Part shown: in pieces, positions 1 through 8,572 of the stretch | Layout: each line of letters opens with the position of its first letter | Position numbering within the stretch: position 1 is the first letter of the stretch | Assembly: GCA_965223825.1 (NCBI GenBank) | Contig: OZ245018.1 | Coordinates: 3,038,001-3,102,000, forward strand | Reading direction: 5' to 3' | DNA from: CAJXQU01 sp965223825 | GTDB taxonomy: Bacteria; Pseudomonadota; Gammaproteobacteria; CAJXQU01 | DNA: 64,000 bases | Program-made: the position numbers and the translations under genes | Notes under the pieces: generated by a model | Databases searched by the model: none | What the model saw: only the letters and a program-made list of their open reading frames with translations | What the model was told of the DNA's origin: nothing

Positions 1-96
1 AACCTAGCGCTGCTGCACCATCTTAGTGGGCCGGAGAATGATGTTTGGATGAAAGCGAGTTTTGGTACCCTCAATGATGAGGGTACCAACGAGTGA
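1..96 (+). CDS. C-terminal end of an unidentified protein (partial)
   Basis: An open frame enters from the left window edge and stops with TGA at 94-96, giving 31 residues that end in GTLNDEGTNE. It has no start inside the window and I do not recognise the family. It runs toward the convergent defence operon that begins at 333. The final third of the frame is a perfect hairpin (62-89), so the last residues may be dictated by a structured DNA element rather than by protein function. Whether this is a real gene end or chance cannot be settled without the upstream sequence. Confidence 0.35.
   Translation, partial: NLALLHHLSGPENDVWMKASFGTLNDEGTNE
62..89. repeat. Perfect 12-bp inverted repeat with 4-nt loop
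   Basis: The arms TTGGTACCCTCA and TGAGGGTACCAA flank the loop ATGA. It lies in the last codons of the partial open frame that ends at 96. There is no U-run after it, so it is not a standard intrinsic terminator. It could stop transcription with help from another factor or be a protein or transposase site. Confidence 0.5.
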
Positions 97-332
97 CAAA
101 TTGCCACTCCAAAATCATAAGCCTGAAAAACGACACCAACCCTAAAATAGAGTAACCCCTCACAGGGCGCTGATCTAACGGGTAGCGGGAGGGGTGTTGT
201 GGTGCGATTTTAATATCAAAAGACCAAATAGCTCAAGTTAGGCTTTTACTCAGGCTACCGTTTGAACTATCCGGAACTTCCAGATGGTTTCACTTTTTAC
301 AATGCTTACCATCATTGCCCTTGAGTACCGGC

Positions 333-2405
333 TCATACAGTTTCAACCTCAACGGCCTCACCAACACTTCTCATTAATGAAGAAAACTGCTCATCGTCCT
401 GTTTTAGTCGATCGATGATTTGCCTTGCAGCTGTTTGCATCTCTGGTACATCTATAGGTATCGAGCCACTTTCGAAGCACCCCTTTAAATGTGAAAACTC
501 GTTATTGATTCTATCAACTAACACTGCTGGGATTTTTTCATCACCAAAAAACAGCTTTAACTTATCTTCATCAGATGTTTGATCAGGGTACTTATAGTAA
601 AGATAAATCTCGAAAAATTTGCGCGCATTATTCGCAAAGTTATAAAACGAGTTGAAGTTTGCATCATTAACACTTTCGACATTGGCGCACTTGTAGATTT
701 GATGAAAAAGATAATTGAACTCTGTGATGTATTTTTTTAGGTAATCAGGCATAGACTGAATTGTAGAAAATTTACCTTGCCTAATCACAACAAAGAAATC
801 TTTCTGGTAGCTTTTTAACTTTCCAGAGCCTGCTGGATCGAAATACTTGCCATTCAGCATTCTCAGATACTTCAAAAAATCAAGGTTGTGTGTTGAAACA
901 AACAGTTGTGCAAATTTACCCTTTTCGACCACTTCCGCATTCAACAAGCTATAAATAAAGAAAATATGATTACCATCGAGCGAGGAGATAGGATCATCAA
1001 TCCAAATAATGGGTTTTGAATCTTTGGTTGCGACATCATCTAACTTGGCTAAAAAGTAGCAGAATGCCAGCAAACTGCACTCGCCTTCGCTTAGGTGATA
1101 AGCTTTCTTGCCGTCACGGATCATTTCAAACCGAATACGTTTTGCCTCTTGCGTTGGCCCTTCATCTTTTTTAGCCTCCAACGTCAAAAACTGATGTCCG
1201 AAAAAATTATTTAGATATTCATTTACCTTTTTAGCCCCTTTTTCTTCATCATTCAGTTCACGTTTCTTAGCCGTAACTTGTGCTTGTTTTTGGGTAATAT
1301 TCGTGTTGATAATCGCCTGCGCTTGTTGAGCCTCGTCTCTTTTCTGCCGTAAGGTTTCAATTGAATTGAGCTGTGTTTGGTAATCAATCGTAAGCAAGTA
1401 CTCAGCGACCTCTTTCAATCGCAAGTCGGCTTTGGCCTTGGTTTGTTCGTCGGCTAATGAGCTGCTAAATAACTCTGATTGAGCGCAAAGGTCACTATAA
1501 TCCTGCCAGATTTGCGTTAGTTTCGCAGTACCATCAGCGGGGCTCTCAAAGTCTTTAACGTTTAAAATATCACCTTTTCGCGCCTTCAGTTGCTTGGTTA
1601 GATTACCTAAAGCAAGCTGATAGTCTTTGGTTGCAGCTTTTAACCTTAAATTTAAGGCAGTTAGTTGTGAGTGAAACTTGGAATAAAAAACAGATTGATT
1701 AATGGTGAGTGCGGATTGAATTGTTTGGTTCTCGGTTTCTATCTTAGCAAGTAACGCATCAATCGACTTTTCTAATAGCTCAGATTCTTCATCAAAGTGC
1801 TTATCAAGCTCTGCCCACCGCTCAGTCGAAATTTCATTGTCACAAAATGCGCATTTTTCATGCTTATTTCGATGATGAGAACGACCTTCATTGACCCAGC
1901 GGTTAAGTACAGCATCTTTTACTAACGCCTGAATTTTATCAGACTCACTGATGGGCTTGGTTACCAATGTTTCAACTTCTAGTGCCAAGCTTAAAAAACT
2001 TAGCTGAGGTGAAGAAAATTTAGGTATTGCAGGCAAAACCTTTTCATCAATCAGCTTTTCGTGCTCGCTCACTTGCTCTGATGTTAACGGCTGAAAATCA
2101 GGGCTACTAACAGTTGTGATATCGGCCTTTAATTTGGTAATGGTGTAGTTTTGGTCACCAAAACGCTCAGGCTTGTATTTAATGCCGATGTCTTTATTAG
2201 TCGCTTTATCACCCAGTTGTTTTTCTAGACTTTCATTCGATTGTTTATGAGAGGCAAAGGCATTGCTGTATGCAACTGCGGCCTGCTTTTTGTCGGCAAA
2301 CAAACCGGTTTCTCGCCCTTCAATACTAGAACCGAGTTCTTCCTCAAGAGCTTCAATCTCTTTTTCGATCTTATTATTGTCATCGCCTAAAATGGCAAAT
2401 GGCAA
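333..2405 (-). CDS. rloC: RloC-like anticodon nuclease/ATPase, C-terminal part (frameshifted from its N-terminus)
   Basis: This is the main body of an AAA_13-family (RloC/PrrC) protein. RloC proteins are ABC-type, Rad50-like ATPases carrying a tRNA anticodon-nuclease domain, often linked to type I restriction systems. Visible are long coiled-coil segments around a CxxC zinc-hook-like pair (CAFC, residues 185-188), the ABC signature LSEGE (438-442), Walker B IIWIDDP (466-472) and a switch His in STH. An R-x3-E (R595, E599) and a His in NEFSH (H639) could form the Arg-Glu-His nuclease triad known from PrrC/RloC. The frame opens inside a 7-bp repeat and lacks Walker A, so it is the continuation of 2387-2764 rather than an independent gene. 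The triad assignment is inferred from motif spacing. Confidence 0.75.
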   Translation of the reverse strand: MPFAILGDDNNKIEKEIEALEEELGSSIEGRETGLFADKKQAAVAYSNAFASHKQSNESLEKQLGDKATNKDIGIKYKPERFGDQNYTITKLKADITTVSSPDFQPLTSEQVSEHEKLIDEKVLPAIPKFSSPQLSFLSLALEVETLVTKPISESDKIQALVKDAVLNRWVNEGRSHHRNKHEKCAFCDNEISTERWAELDKHFDEESELLEKSIDALLAKIETENQTIQSALTINQSVFYSKFHSQLTALNLRLKAATKDYQLALGNLTKQLKARKGDILNVKDFESPADGTAKLTQIWQDYSDLCAQSELFSSSLADEQTKAKADLRLKEVAEYLLTIDYQTQLNSIETLRQKRDEAQQAQAIINTNITQKQAQVTAKKRELNDEEKGAKKVNEYLNNFFGHQFLTLEAKKDEGPTQEAKRIRFEMIRDGKKAYHLSEGECSLLAFCYFLAKLDDVATKDSKPIIWIDDPISSLDGNHIFFIYSLLNAEVVEKGKFAQLFVSTHNLDFLKYLRMLNGKYFDPAGSGKLKSYQKDFFVVIRQGKFSTIQSMPDYLKKYITEFNYLFHQIYKCANVESVNDANFNSFYNFANNARKFFEIYLYYKYPDQTSDEDKLKLFFGDEKIPAVLVDRINNEFSHLKGCFESGSIPIDVPEMQTAARQIIDRLKQDDEQFSSLMRSVGEAVEVETV

Positions 2406-2764
2406 ATGGCAAATGGCTCAATGCTGTCGTCAGGGTTAGTGATAAATCGAAGGTTATCTCTAATAAAGTCTTCATTGAAAACACGAATGTTCTTGTCGTG
2501 GGTGGTTAAGGCCGCGAGTGTTACATCTGAGTTGTCAGCAAATTTTAGTTGAAACGAAGGCGCGCCATATTTGTCTGATAAAGTGCGTGTCTCTAGAGCA
2601 CGAGCAATACGCGACAGTGTGGTCTTACCGGAGTAGTTGCGCCCATAGATGATGTTGATATCAACAAAGTTCTGAACAGCGCCGCCTTTGTTTTTAACCT
2701 CACTATCCCAGCTAAAATCGTCAAACACACCAAGCTTTTTAATGTGCTGAATTTTCTTTAGCAT
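2387..2764 (-). CDS. rloC: RloC-like anticodon nuclease/ATPase, N-terminal part (truncated by frameshift)
   Basis: The 125-residue product carries Walker A, GRNYSGKTT (41-49), in a fold start typical of AAA_13 ATPases. A strong AAGGAGG lies just upstream of the ATG, 42 bp after hsdR, so it is co-transcribed with the restriction operon. The frame reads correctly to ...SIEPFA (residue 119), then enters three copies of a 7-bp unit and hits TAG at 2387-2389. With one unit (or four) the frame would join the 333-2405 frame and give a protein of about 805 residues. As written the ATPase and nuclease are separated, so the system is probably off in this clone, unless the assembly is wrong. Confidence 0.75.
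   Translation of the reverse strand: MLKKIQHIKKLGVFDDFSWDSEVKNKGGAVQNFVDINIIYGRNYSGKTTLSRIARALETRTLSDKYGAPSFQLKFADNSDVTLAALTTHDKNIRVFNEDFIRDNLRFITNPDDSIEPFAICHLPF
2393..2416 (-). repeat. Heptanucleotide tandem repeat (TGGCAAA, 3 units plus TGG) inside rloC
   Basis: Units sit at 2393-2399, 2400-2406 and 2407-2413, followed by TGG. Read on the coding strand the unit is TTTGCCA. One unit gives the in-frame E-P-F-A-I-L-G join. The two extra units add 14 bp and shift the frame. Copy numbers of 1, 4 or 7 restore it. This is the form expected of slipped-strand phase variation. Confidence 0.85.
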
Positions 2765-2806
2765 CCTAAACCTCCTTGTCGTTGTTCACTCGGTCGCAAG
2801 CTGCCA

Positions 2807-5800
2807 TCAATAATGCTCTTCTATATACCCATATGCCTTTTGGAACAGCTCTTTATCTTTACCAAGACCAAACTGGGCAAGTGTTACCAGCAGCGCCTTT
2901 TGGATTTCGCGCGGGCCGCTGTTGGAGTTTTGCCAGCCTTCAAACCGGGTGGCTTTGACGATCTTGTCAATCTGCTCTACCACATCACCGATTAGCTTCG
3001 GCGTGGTTTCTGGGCGAGTTTCCAGGAAGAGTTTGGTTAAGGCCTGTTTGTTGTCCTCTTCAGTAACGACATGATCACCTGTTTCGCGCTCAGCTTGAAC
3101 CGTATCTTTGGCTGCATCTAACAGACCTTTTAACCAATCGATGGCTTTGATCACACCGGCTTCGTAGTCTTGGCGCAGTTTTTCTAAGCGTTCACCCAGT
3201 TCGACAAACTTTGGCTCGTTACTGCCGCGTAATCGGCCCATCAGGTCTATTTCCAGGCGTTTGGCGCGTTGCTCTTGCTCTTTGTCGGTCAGGGTGAAAA
3301 TGGCGTGCTCATCCATGATCAGCTCGTCGATATCGTCGCGGATGCGATTGATGTCGGTATGCTCGTGGATCATCTTGATGGTTTCAGGACCAAGAGCCGC
3401 CCACACCAAAGCGCCGGTTTGGCCGACTGGGCGCACTGATTCGTAAATCTGTGCCAGCCATTTATAGTCTTTGCGATACGGGGCTAAGAAGGTGTCTGGG
3501 TTAATGGCCGACCAAAGCTTGGCTAGTACGCCAAAGCTGGCGGCAAACTCATCGCGCTTTTCATTGGTCGGCAGGCATTCTTGTGCCGCCATAATGCCTT
3601 CGAAACCTTCCAATGTGCGGTCAACACCCGGGAAGAAGGACAAACATTTATCCAACTGGGTGGGTAATAATTCTTTAAAGGCTTCAATGCCTTCTACCAC
3701 GCCATCGATTTCTTCCGGGTTGTAGGCCAGCGCGGTGCGCAGGTTTTCAAACACGCCAAGGTAATCAATGATGAGTCCCATGTCTTTACGCACCTCGTCC
3801 GTCTCGTACAAACGGTTAGTGCGGCACATGGCCTGTAGCAAAGTGTGATCGCGCAGCGGCTTGTCCAAGTACATGCAATAGCAGATAGGCGCGTCAAAGC
3901 CAGTGAGCAACTTGGCGGTGACGATGATCAGTTGCAACCGATGCTTGGGGTCTTTAAAGCTTTCGATTAAGTCTTTCTGGGTTTGGTCTTCGGCATCAAT
4001 CTGCTGCCAGCGCTCAAAATCTTCTTGTTTAATCGGCAATTCCAAATCGTCATGCCACTTACGCCAGTCTTTATTAAGCTTGTCTTTTTTACCGCCTTCT
4101 TCGGCTTTTACGGGTGCCTGATCGACGTTCATCACTACTTCAACGGCATCAAAGCCGAGCTTTTCACCCAGTAAATAATACATCTGCACGCAGGCTTCGC
4201 GGTCGTACACCACCACCATGCCTTTCATCTTTTTCGGCTTTACGTGGCTGGTAAAATGTTCGGCAATATCATTGCTCACCGCGGCCATGCGTTTGGGCGC
4301 TTTGAGCATCACCGCTAATTTTCCAGCACGTTTTGATAGTGCAGCTTTTTCTTCGTCGTCGAGGTTGTTGTCTTTGGCGAGCTGCTCAAATTCTTGGTTG
4401 ATGGCATCACGGTCTACCCGCAGCTCTGCCAAGCGTGGTTCAAACTTCACCGGGTTAGTGGCTCCATCGCGGATCGACTGCTTGTAGCTGTAGCGGTTCA
4501 TGTAGCGACCGGGATCTTCTTCGGCACCGAATAGCTTGAAGGTGTTGCGGTCGATACCGGAAATCGGTGTACCGGTTAAACCATAGAAGTGCGCGTTAGG
4601 TAGGGCCCAGCGCATTTTCTCGCCCAAGCCACCTTCCTGCGTGCGGTGCGCTTCATCCACTAAGACAATTATGTTATCTCGATTGTTGAGGCCGTTAGGA
4701 TTACTGTTATCAATCTCGACATCTTTAAACTTAAAGATTGTTGTAATTAAAATGCCACGGCTATCTTGCTCAATATGTTCACCAAGCTTTTTACAGCTTT
4801 GTACCTTGATGAGGTTTTTAACGTCCGCACCGCCAAAGGTCTCGTTGATTTGGCTGTCCAGGTCGCGACGATCTACCACGATCAATACGGTGGGGTTTTT
4901 CAGGTCATTGTCTGCACGCAGCATTTTGGCGGCGTAAAGCATCAATAACGATTTACCGGAACCTTGGAAGTGCCAGATCAGGCCTTTTTTCGGGTAGCCT
5001 TTGCGCACACGCTCTACTATTTGTTTGGCCGCTTCAAACTGTGGGTAACGCGGCAGAATTTTAATGCGCTTGGGTGGCGTGTTCTTACCGGTTTTCACCG
5101 TTGAAAACAGCGCGAACGATTCCAATAGCTGCAATAAGGTTTGCGGGTTTAACAAGCCCTCACAGCTGTCCAGTACCGATGCCAAACCGGGCAGAATCTC
5201 ATCGCGTAGGTCAGTATTGTGCCAAGGGCCCCAATCTTTTACTCGGGCATTGATAGCGCCATAAGCAAAGGTCTTTCCTTCACTGGCAAAACACAGCAGG
5301 TTGGGCACAAAGTAAGGTTCAACGTTCTTCCAGTAGTGCTTTTTACCGCCAATAAAATCGGCGGCGCCGTCTTGCCAGGTCACACTTGGGCGAGTAGCGG
5401 TTTTCACTTCGCCCACCACCAAGGGAATGCCGTTCACATAGAGCACAATATCAAAATAGACTTCGGTCGCCGCGATATAGTGCACCTGTTGCGACACCAC
5501 AAAGTGGTTGTTGTCGATATTGTCGAAATCAATCAGGTTGATGGTGATATGGTCGCCATTCTCACCAAAGGGCAAGGTTTTCTCGGCCATTAACCATTCA
5601 TGAAAGTTTTCATTGGCCTTTACCAAACCGGTATGACGTGCTTCCAGCACCACACCACGCAGCTTATAAATCACCTCATCTGCGTAATCCGGCTGCTTGG
5701 CGATATCGGGGTTTAACGAACACAACGCGTCTTTCAGCCACTCATCAACGAAGATATCCTGCGCTTGCTTGGGCAGGCTCTCACCGTGGCAGTAAGTCCA

Positions 5801-5869
5801 CTTTACGCCGCTTAAACCTTTTAAGCGGTCGATAATTCCATTTTCTGTGACGGTCTGTTCGTTAAACAC
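2807..5869 (-). CDS. hsdR: Type I restriction enzyme R subunit
   Basis: HsdR is the ATP-driven translocase and endonuclease subunit of a type I restriction-modification complex and cleaves unmodified DNA away from the recognition site. At 1020 residues it has family-like length. The PD-(D/E)xK nuclease site is visible as D140 and E154-x-K156 (VGEVK). The helicase core has Walker A GSGKS (303-307), DEAH (405-408), a TGT motif after it and a QAMCRTNR motif VI. The start is GTG at 5869 with GGAGGTG upstream. That ribosome site overlaps the hsdS stop, and the genes are 1 bp apart, so translation is probably coupled. It is complete, with no frameshift seen. Confidence 0.95.
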   Translation of the reverse strand: MFNEQTVTENGIIDRLKGLSGVKWTYCHGESLPKQAQDIFVDEWLKDALCSLNPDIAKQPDYADEVIYKLRGVVLEARHTGLVKANENFHEWLMAEKTLPFGENGDHITINLIDFDNIDNNHFVVSQQVHYIAATEVYFDIVLYVNGIPLVVGEVKTATRPSVTWQDGAADFIGGKKHYWKNVEPYFVPNLLCFASEGKTFAYGAINARVKDWGPWHNTDLRDEILPGLASVLDSCEGLLNPQTLLQLLESFALFSTVKTGKNTPPKRIKILPRYPQFEAAKQIVERVRKGYPKKGLIWHFQGSGKSLLMLYAAKMLRADNDLKNPTVLIVVDRRDLDSQINETFGGADVKNLIKVQSCKKLGEHIEQDSRGILITTIFKFKDVEIDNSNPNGLNNRDNIIVLVDEAHRTQEGGLGEKMRWALPNAHFYGLTGTPISGIDRNTFKLFGAEEDPGRYMNRYSYKQSIRDGATNPVKFEPRLAELRVDRDAINQEFEQLAKDNNLDDEEKAALSKRAGKLAVMLKAPKRMAAVSNDIAEHFTSHVKPKKMKGMVVVYDREACVQMYYLLGEKLGFDAVEVVMNVDQAPVKAEEGGKKDKLNKDWRKWHDDLELPIKQEDFERWQQIDAEDQTQKDLIESFKDPKHRLQLIIVTAKLLTGFDAPICYCMYLDKPLRDHTLLQAMCRTNRLYETDEVRKDMGLIIDYLGVFENLRTALAYNPEEIDGVVEGIEAFKELLPTQLDKCLSFFPGVDRTLEGFEGIMAAQECLPTNEKRDEFAASFGVLAKLWSAINPDTFLAPYRKDYKWLAQIYESVRPVGQTGALVWAALGPETIKMIHEHTDINRIRDDIDELIMDEHAIFTLTDKEQEQRAKRLEIDLMGRLRGSNEPKFVELGERLEKLRQDYEAGVIKAIDWLKGLLDAAKDTVQAERETGDHVVTEEDNKQALTKLFLETRPETTPKLIGDVVEQIDKIVKATRFEGWQNSNSGPREIQKALLVTLAQFGLGKDKELFQKAYGYIEEHY

Positions 5870-5870
5870 T

Positions 5871-7022
5871 TTACACCTCCATAACTCTATTTCTTATTTC
5901 ACTTCTACTCGAACTATGGTTTCCATTTGCACGCTCAACTTGCATTAAATGTTTAACAACTAAACCTATTTGTTCTTGCTCCATAACTGATGGAATATAA
6001 ACATCAATATCCAACATTTTTTTCTGTGAGATGTTCTTCATTGAATTACTGGTTCCAGTGGCCACTTTAGCGAGTCTTCCACTTTTTCTTAGATATTGCA
6101 GAAGTTGAAGCAACCAGTATTTGTTTACACCAGAGGCCACTTGCGCTCTCCATATTTTATCTGGGGTAAAAACATTCTTGACTTTGTCCTGGACAATACA
6201 ACTATCGCCTACCAATTGAGGGGTGTTTGCTCGAGTTATAAGTAACTCTAATTCACCTGGGCATATGAGAAGCTTCTCGATCTCACTTTCTTGAGTGACT
6301 AGCTTATTTTCACTAGGCTTGTAGAAACCACCCGATACAGCGCTAACTTTTAGTACACCTATTTGTGTTTCCTGAGCAGCTGTCGATGCCGACTTAACGC
6401 TTTTGCCAGGCTGCAATTCGTCAATAACATCCCTCAACTTACCATTAGGTGCAATGTCCGAAAGCGAGTAGAACTTTCTATATAGTGTTTCCCATACTAG
6501 GTTCATTGATTCGATAACATCATCATGAAGCCTTTCAACATCGTCAAACTTTTTAAAAAGCTTCATTTTAGTGAGCTGTTCTGCCTCAGATAAAAGCGTT
6601 ACATCTAACTCAGCTAACAGTGTGTATTTGGTTCTTGGAGAAAGTGACCCTGAAGATGTTTTGATTGCCCATTCCCACATCAATTCACTTTGCAAAATGT
6701 TTGGAATCAAGCTGGCATCTATGAAGCTATTCGTAGGTTCCATAACAATAATGTCACCCGAACATATCCCATCAAACTCAGCAATCGCAGCCTTTTTTAG
6801 ATAAGGGCGACGTTTGCCAAATAGGATATGCCCTTTCTTAAACACACGAGTAAAGCTTGGATTATCTTCCTCAATAATTCCCCAGCGCTTGATCTTGAGA
6901 GAGCCTGAATCCAAGTGCTCTAAACCAATGTAACGCTCATAGCCATCGGCTATTGGGTCTTTGGTGGTGAGTTTTACTTCGCGGCAAATATCACCAAATT
7001 TAACGGTTTGTTTATCGGTCAC
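5871..7022 (-). CDS. hsdS: Type I restriction enzyme specificity (S) subunit
   Basis: HsdS sets the DNA target of the methylase and the restriction complex. The 383-residue protein has the usual plan: a first target-recognition domain (about 5-140), a helical spacer (about 145-195, around TKMKLFKKFDDVERLHDD), a second recognition domain (about 195-330) and a distal helix that starts at IPSVMEQEQIG. It is slightly short for the family but both halves look intact. The start is GTG at 7022, overlapping the hsdM TAG by one base. It is the only S gene in an operon with two M genes. The target sequence cannot be read from the protein. Confidence 0.9.
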   Translation of the reverse strand: MTDKQTVKFGDICREVKLTTKDPIADGYERYIGLEHLDSGSLKIKRWGIIEEDNPSFTRVFKKGHILFGKRRPYLKKAAIAEFDGICSGDIIVMEPTNSFIDASLIPNILQSELMWEWAIKTSSGSLSPRTKYTLLAELDVTLLSEAEQLTKMKLFKKFDDVERLHDDVIESMNLVWETLYRKFYSLSDIAPNGKLRDVIDELQPGKSVKSASTAAQETQIGVLKVSAVSGGFYKPSENKLVTQESEIEKLLICPGELELLITRANTPQLVGDSCIVQDKVKNVFTPDKIWRAQVASGVNKYWLLQLLQYLRKSGRLAKVATGTSNSMKNISQKKMLDIDVYIPSVMEQEQIGLVVKHLMQVERANGNHSSSRSEIRNRVMEV

Positions 7023-8572
7023 TACTGCACTTCCTCACCGCTAACCTCGGTCGCTCCCGGCGTCCTGCCTTCCGCGACACTCATACTTCCTTGTATGTCG
7101 TATCCCTGCTCAGCAAGGCTGTGGAATAACTTATTGGTCTGTTTCTTCAACTGCACCCGGCTGACTTTCCATGCCTCGATGGCATGTTCAATATCGTGCA
7201 CTTCGCCATTGGTTTGTGCCTGCACATAGAGCGGTATCGACAGGTTGTAGAGGTTCTCTTTGATAGTGGCGATATCCACTAATGCGGTGATGTCGCTTTG
7301 CTTTTCAGGGGCAAAGTAGGCCTCGCAAAGCACTGCCAAATCCTCATCCGATAAGCGACTATGGGCACGTTCACGGGTAACATGCTCTACGCCATTAATA
7401 AACAACACCTTGTTTTTACGCTCGGCGGATTTATTGCAATTGAGCACCACCACGCAGGATTCCATCGGCGAGTTATAAAACAGGTTTGGCCCAAGGCCAA
7501 TTACCGCTTCGATAATGTCCGACTCAATCACTTGTTTACGGATGCTTTGCTCGGAATCGCGGAACAACACACCATGTGGCCAGAGCATCGCGGCGCGGCC
7601 CGTATCGGGTTTTAGGCTTTTGATGATGTGGGTGTAAAACGCATAATCGGCACAGCCCTGCGGTGGTACGCCGTAAAGGTTGCGGCAGTATGGGTCGGCG
7701 GCAAACTTATCGCGGTTCCACTTTTTAATCGAGTAAGGCGGGTTGGCGAATATCACATCAAACTGCTTGAGCTGATCGTTCTCAATAAACTTGGGTTCAG
7801 CCAAGGTGTCGCCGCGCAACACATCGAATTCTTCGATGTCGTGCAGGAACATATTCATTCGGGCTATTGCCGAAGTGAGCAGATTTACTTCTTGCCCATA
7901 CAAATGAACACTGCGCCACTCTTCTCCGTGTGTACGTAAATCCATTACTGCATTCAGCAACATACCACCAGTGCCGCAGGTGGGGTCGTAAGCCGTTTCA
8001 CCGGGCTTTAAGCCCATAATACGCGTCATCAGATGCACGACGGTACGGTTGGTATAAAACTCAGCGGCGGTATGGCCGGAGTCGTCGGCGAATTTTTTGA
8101 TTAGGTACTCGTAAGCCTCACCCAGATCATCCTGAGCGACCGATTTAATCCCCAGCGGAATTTTACTGAAGTGCTCAATCAGATCCGACAGCAGGTGATC
8201 GGGTAAACGTTCTTTGTTGGTCCACTGGGCATCACCAAACACGCCATGTAAGCGCGGGTTGTTGGCTTCAATTAAACGCAGTGCGTTTTGAATGGCCTCA
8301 CCAATGTTTTTGCTGGTGTGGCGCACTTTTTCCCAGCGGGCTTCCTTGGGAATATCAAAACGGTGGAACATGGGCATGGCGGCATATTCGGCATCGCCTT
8401 CATGGATCTCCAATGCTTCGGTGTATTCTTCCAAATACACATCCGACAGGCGCTTATAAAATAGCAGCGGGAATATGTACTGCTTGTAGTCTGAGGCGTC
8501 GATTTGGCCGCGCAAAAACTCGGCGGCGCCCCAGAGTAAATCCTCTAATTTTTTCTTATTTAATGCGCTCAT
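7022..8572 (-). CDS. hsdM: Type I modification methylase M subunit (second hsdM of the operon)
   Basis: An N6-adenine methyltransferase subunit of 516 residues that pairs with HsdS. An N-terminal helical HsdM domain (1-150) precedes the methylase core with the AdoMet motif DPTCGTGG (196-203) and catalytic NPPY (277-280). The segment EFYTNRT (171-177) replaces the more usual EFYTPRT that the sister HsdM at 10636-12135 has. The start ATG overlaps the stop of the AlbA-domain gene as ATGA. The long C-terminal tail after 400 is helical and likely contacts HsdS. It is complete and probably active. Confidence 0.93.
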   Translation of the reverse strand: MSALNKKKLEDLLWGAAEFLRGQIDASDYKQYIFPLLFYKRLSDVYLEEYTEALEIHEGDAEYAAMPMFHRFDIPKEARWEKVRHTSKNIGEAIQNALRLIEANNPRLHGVFGDAQWTNKERLPDHLLSDLIEHFSKIPLGIKSVAQDDLGEAYEYLIKKFADDSGHTAAEFYTNRTVVHLMTRIMGLKPGETAYDPTCGTGGMLLNAVMDLRTHGEEWRSVHLYGQEVNLLTSAIARMNMFLHDIEEFDVLRGDTLAEPKFIENDQLKQFDVIFANPPYSIKKWNRDKFAADPYCRNLYGVPPQGCADYAFYTHIIKSLKPDTGRAAMLWPHGVLFRDSEQSIRKQVIESDIIEAVIGLGPNLFYNSPMESCVVVLNCNKSAERKNKVLFINGVEHVTRERAHSRLSDEDLAVLCEAYFAPEKQSDITALVDIATIKENLYNLSIPLYVQAQTNGEVHDIEHAIEAWKVSRVQLKKQTNKLFHSLAEQGYDIQGSMSVAEGRTPGATEVSGEEVQ

